Source of the DNA: Exobacillus caeni
Lineage (GTDB): Bacteria > Bacillota > Bacilli > Bacillales > Guptibacillaceae
DNA: 64,000 nucleotides
Reading direction: 5' to 3'
Assembly: GCF_005747095.1 (NCBI RefSeq)
Contig: NZ_SWLG01000004.1
Span: 62,001 to 126,000 of the forward strand
Shown here piece by piece: positions 61,910 through 64,000 of the stretch (positions are counted from its first letter, which is position 1; every line of letters starts with the position of its first letter). The notes beneath the pieces are model-generated. The model saw nothing but the letters and a program-made list of their open reading frames with translations. It was not told the origin of the DNA and searched no databases. A program made the translations under genes and the position numbers.

Positions 61910-63175
61910 ATGGTAGAAGTAAAGCTTCATGATATAGGGGAAGGAATGACAGAGGGAGAAATAATCCACTTGCTTGTAAAGCCCGGCGAAATGGTAGGAG
62001 TTGACCAGCCTTTACTTGAGGTGCAAACGGATAAGGTAACAGCGGAATTAACTGCTCCTTCTGCTGGGAAAATCAAAGAATTGCTTGTAAAACCCGGTGA
62101 TGTTGTTGAAGTAGGAACAACCCTTGTTACGATAGAAACTGAATCAAAAGAGCCTGTGGCTGTACAGAAATCTAAACAGGCAGAAAAGGAACCTGCTTCA
62201 AACACCAGGTCTTTTGAAAAGTTGTTAAGCCGATCTCCGGGAAACGATAAGACGCACCGTGTGCTAGCAGCTCCATATACAAGAAAAATTGCGCGTGAGA
62301 ACGGCATTGATATTGAAAAGGTAACCGGAACTGGCTCTGCCGGAAGAGTACTCGATGAAGATGTTTATAACTATTTAAACAACGGTGAAACGGCCAAAGA
62401 ATATCAAACGGAGGCAGCATCTTCAAGTTCTGCTGAACAAGTTGCTGAGAAAACCGAGGCACAAACCGGGGCACCAGCTGAAAGAAAAACGATCCCGTTT
62501 AAAGGTAGACGCAAGCAGATCGCCAGAAAAATGACACAGTCGTTATATACCATTCCACACGTCACCCATTTCGATGAAGTGGATGTTACCAACATTCTGG
62601 AGCTAAAAAAAGAGTTGCAGGATTCAAAAGGAATCAAAATATCAGTCCCTGCTTTTCTCTTGAAAGCGCTTGCCCTGACATTAAAAGAGTTTCCGATCTT
62701 TAATTCGAGGCTTGACGAGGAAAAAGAAGAAATTGTACTGCACGATCACATAAACCTTGGCATTGCAACAGATGCAGAAGAAGGATTGATCGTACCTGTT
62801 TTAATGGATGCACAAAACCTTTCGATTAAAGAAATTCACAGCAGGGTCAAAGAGCTGACTAAAAAGGCCCAAACGAACCAGCTTACCCATGCGGATTTAA
62901 AAGGCGGAACGTTTACCGTGAGCAATGTTGGCCCGCTTGGCAGCACAGGTGCCACACCGATTATCAATTATCCGGAAGTAGCGCTCATGGCCTTCCATAA
63001 AACGAAAAAGATGCCGGTCGTACGCGGTGAAGATCAAATTGTTATTCGCTCGATGATGAATGTTTCTGTAACCTTTGACCATCGAGTGATTGATGGCGGT
63101 GCTTCCGTTGCATTTACGAATCGATTCATGGAATATGTTGAAAATCCATCCATCATGCTATTGGAGTTGGTCTAA
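61910..63175 (+). CDS. 2-oxoacid dehydrogenase E2 (dihydrolipoamide acyltransferase)
   Basis: The 421-residue core subunit has one lipoyl domain with lipoylated Lys42 (EVQTDKVTAEL), an E1/E3-binding domain at about residues 120-157 (RVLAAPYTRKIARENGIDIE to GRVLDEDV), a Glu/Ala-rich linker, and the acyltransferase domain ending with the active-site motif FDHRVIDGG. AGGAGGGGG precedes ATG 61910; 24 upstream in-frame codons lie inside E1 beta. The lipoyl group could be attached by LplJ encoded at 36263. Confidence 0.92.
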   Translation: MVEVKLHDIGEGMTEGEIIHLLVKPGEMVGVDQPLLEVQTDKVTAELTAPSAGKIKELLVKPGDVVEVGTTLVTIETESKEPVAVQKSKQAEKEPASNTRSFEKLLSRSPGNDKTHRVLAAPYTRKIARENGIDIEKVTGTGSAGRVLDEDVYNYLNNGETAKEYQTEAASSSSAEQVAEKTEAQTGAPAERKTIPFKGRRKQIARKMTQSLYTIPHVTHFDEVDVTNILELKKELQDSKGIKISVPAFLLKALALTLKEFPIFNSRLDEEKEEIVLHDHINLGIATDAEEGLIVPVLMDAQNLSIKEIHSRVKELTKKAQTNQLTHADLKGGTFTVSNVGPLGSTGATPIINYPEVALMAFHKTKKMPVVRGEDQIVIRSMMNVSVTFDHRVIDGGASVAFTNRFMEYVENPSIMLLELV

Positions 63176-64000
63176 ATGGTTGTCGGCGAAATTCTTGAAG
63201 AAAGAGAACTCATCATCATTGGCGGAGGACCAGGAGGATATTCAGCGGCGATCAGAGCTGCCCAGCTCGGTATGGAAGTGACGCTTGTGGAAAAAGGAAA
63301 GCCAGGGGGCATTTGCCTGCATCATGGTTGTATTCCTTCCAAGGTGTTAACACAGGCAGCCTCTAAGTTCAAGGATGCCAAGAACTTAGAGGAATTTGGA
63401 ATATCCGTTGGGGAAGCGGAATTTTCTTTTGAAAGATGGCAGAACAAAAAGAAAAATGTGGTAGACGGTCTTTCTAAAGGTGTTGAAGGCCTGCTGAAAG
63501 CGAATGGGGTGGAAGTGATCCAGGGGACCGCTTCTTTTACTTCAAATGATAAAATTGGCATCGAACAGGATGAAAAGTTTGAAGCGTTCCGTTTTGAAAA
63601 TGCCATAATTGCTACTGGAAGTACTCCGCTGGTTCCGGAATTTCTTAAAGAACTACACGAGCGGATATTAAGTCCTTATTCCGTGTTTCAATTAGAGGAG
63701 CTGCCCGAACATTTAGTTGTGTACGGGTCAGATTATATTTCTCTTGAGATCGCTACTAGCTTCCGTATGCTTGGTTCTAATGTAACATTAGTGTTAGATG
63801 ATAAAAAAGATACATTTGAATTCGATAATGCCATCACAAAAGAACTAACAAGAGTGTTAAAGAAAAATAAGATTAAACTGATAAAAGGTTCAGAAGTAAA
63901 AGAGCTTAAAACAAATGAAAACGGTGTACAGCTGACCGTCCATTCCTCCGGTGAAACGATAACCATAGAAGGAAGCCACTTCTTCTATTCGGTTGGACAC
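63176..64000 (+). CDS. Dihydrolipoyl dehydrogenase E3 (partial, runs off the window)
   Basis: The first 275 residues of a flavoprotein disulfide reductase. The FAD loop is IIIGGGPGGYSAA and the redox disulfide Cys47-Cys52 is in GGICLHHGCIPSK; most E3 proteins have T-C-L-N-x-G-C, so I and H-H are mild variations. IATGSTPL and a VVYGSDYISLEIA segment (usually G-G-G-Y-I-G) are also seen; Ser-Asp there departs from the normal NAD loop and may lower NAD affinity. Its ATG directly abuts the E2 stop. The gene is cut by the window end. Confidence 0.88.
   Translation, partial: MVVGEILEERELIIIGGGPGGYSAAIRAAQLGMEVTLVEKGKPGGICLHHGCIPSKVLTQAASKFKDAKNLEEFGISVGEAEFSFERWQNKKKNVVDGLSKGVEGLLKANGVEVIQGTASFTSNDKIGIEQDEKFEAFRFENAIIATGSTPLVPEFLKELHERILSPYSVFQLEELPEHLVVYGSDYISLEIATSFRMLGSNVTLVLDDKKDTFEFDNAITKELTRVLKKNKIKLIKGSEVKELKTNENGVQLTVHSSGETITIEGSHFFYSVGH

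Overview
The window is chromosomal DNA from a Bacillaceae-type firmicute; gene content suggests a Bacillus or Fictibacillus relative. AGGAGG-type ribosome sites, frequent GTG/TTG starts, sigma-A promoters, hairpin-plus-T terminators, and TRAP, T-box, BirA, FadR and CcpA-type control sites all point that way. Several blocks resemble the B. subtilis yhaI-yhaH-trpP-serC-hit-ecsABC, hmoB-pbpF-hemEH-yhgD-yhgE and yhfI-lplJ-lcfB regions. No rRNA, tRNA, CRISPR, transposase or prophage genes were seen.

Layout. 1-17.3 kb is housekeeping: YhaI/YhaH, trpP with a TRAP-type triplet array, serC, hit, ecsABC, a ferritin-like protein, a DJ-1/PfpI protein, a lipid kinase, two permeases, a PRC-barrel protein and hmoB. 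6.1-6.7 kb is a non-coding patch made of two opposed copies of a degenerate repeat. 17.5-27.2 kb holds pbpF, hemE, hemH, a KinB-like sporulation-type kinase where hemY would be expected, then yhgD and yhgE. 27.5-34.5 kb holds a three-gene OpuB-type transporter, a polar amino acid ABC transporter and malL with a cre-like site. 34.7-41.5 kb holds yhfI, lplJ, a GNAT enzyme, divergent bioB/bioY with two BirA-type operators, and lcfB with a perfect FadR box.

41.6-64.0 kb is the most interesting part. It reads as a pathway from L-phenylalanine to central metabolism: an ABC importer (54.7-57.6 kb) behind a T-box whose specifier loop reads Phe codons; a phenylalanine dehydrogenase (58.7 kb); a four-subunit 2-oxoacid dehydrogenase (E1 alpha, E1 beta, E2, E3, running off the end), inferred to turn phenylpyruvate directly into phenylacetyl-CoA; and the aerobic phenylacetyl-CoA route (paaABCD, three crotonases, aldehyde dehydrogenase, paaH, thiolase, paaX, paaY). 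No phenylacetate-CoA ligase (PaaK) or PaaE reductase is present. The first genes of the paa operon, the importer and the dehydrogenase operon each have a sigma-A promoter followed immediately by a similar 19-base motif (AACG/AGCG, 7 bases, AACG). This suggests one shared regulator, with PaaX the obvious candidate. A structured repeat of about 165 bases occurs three times between genes of this region.
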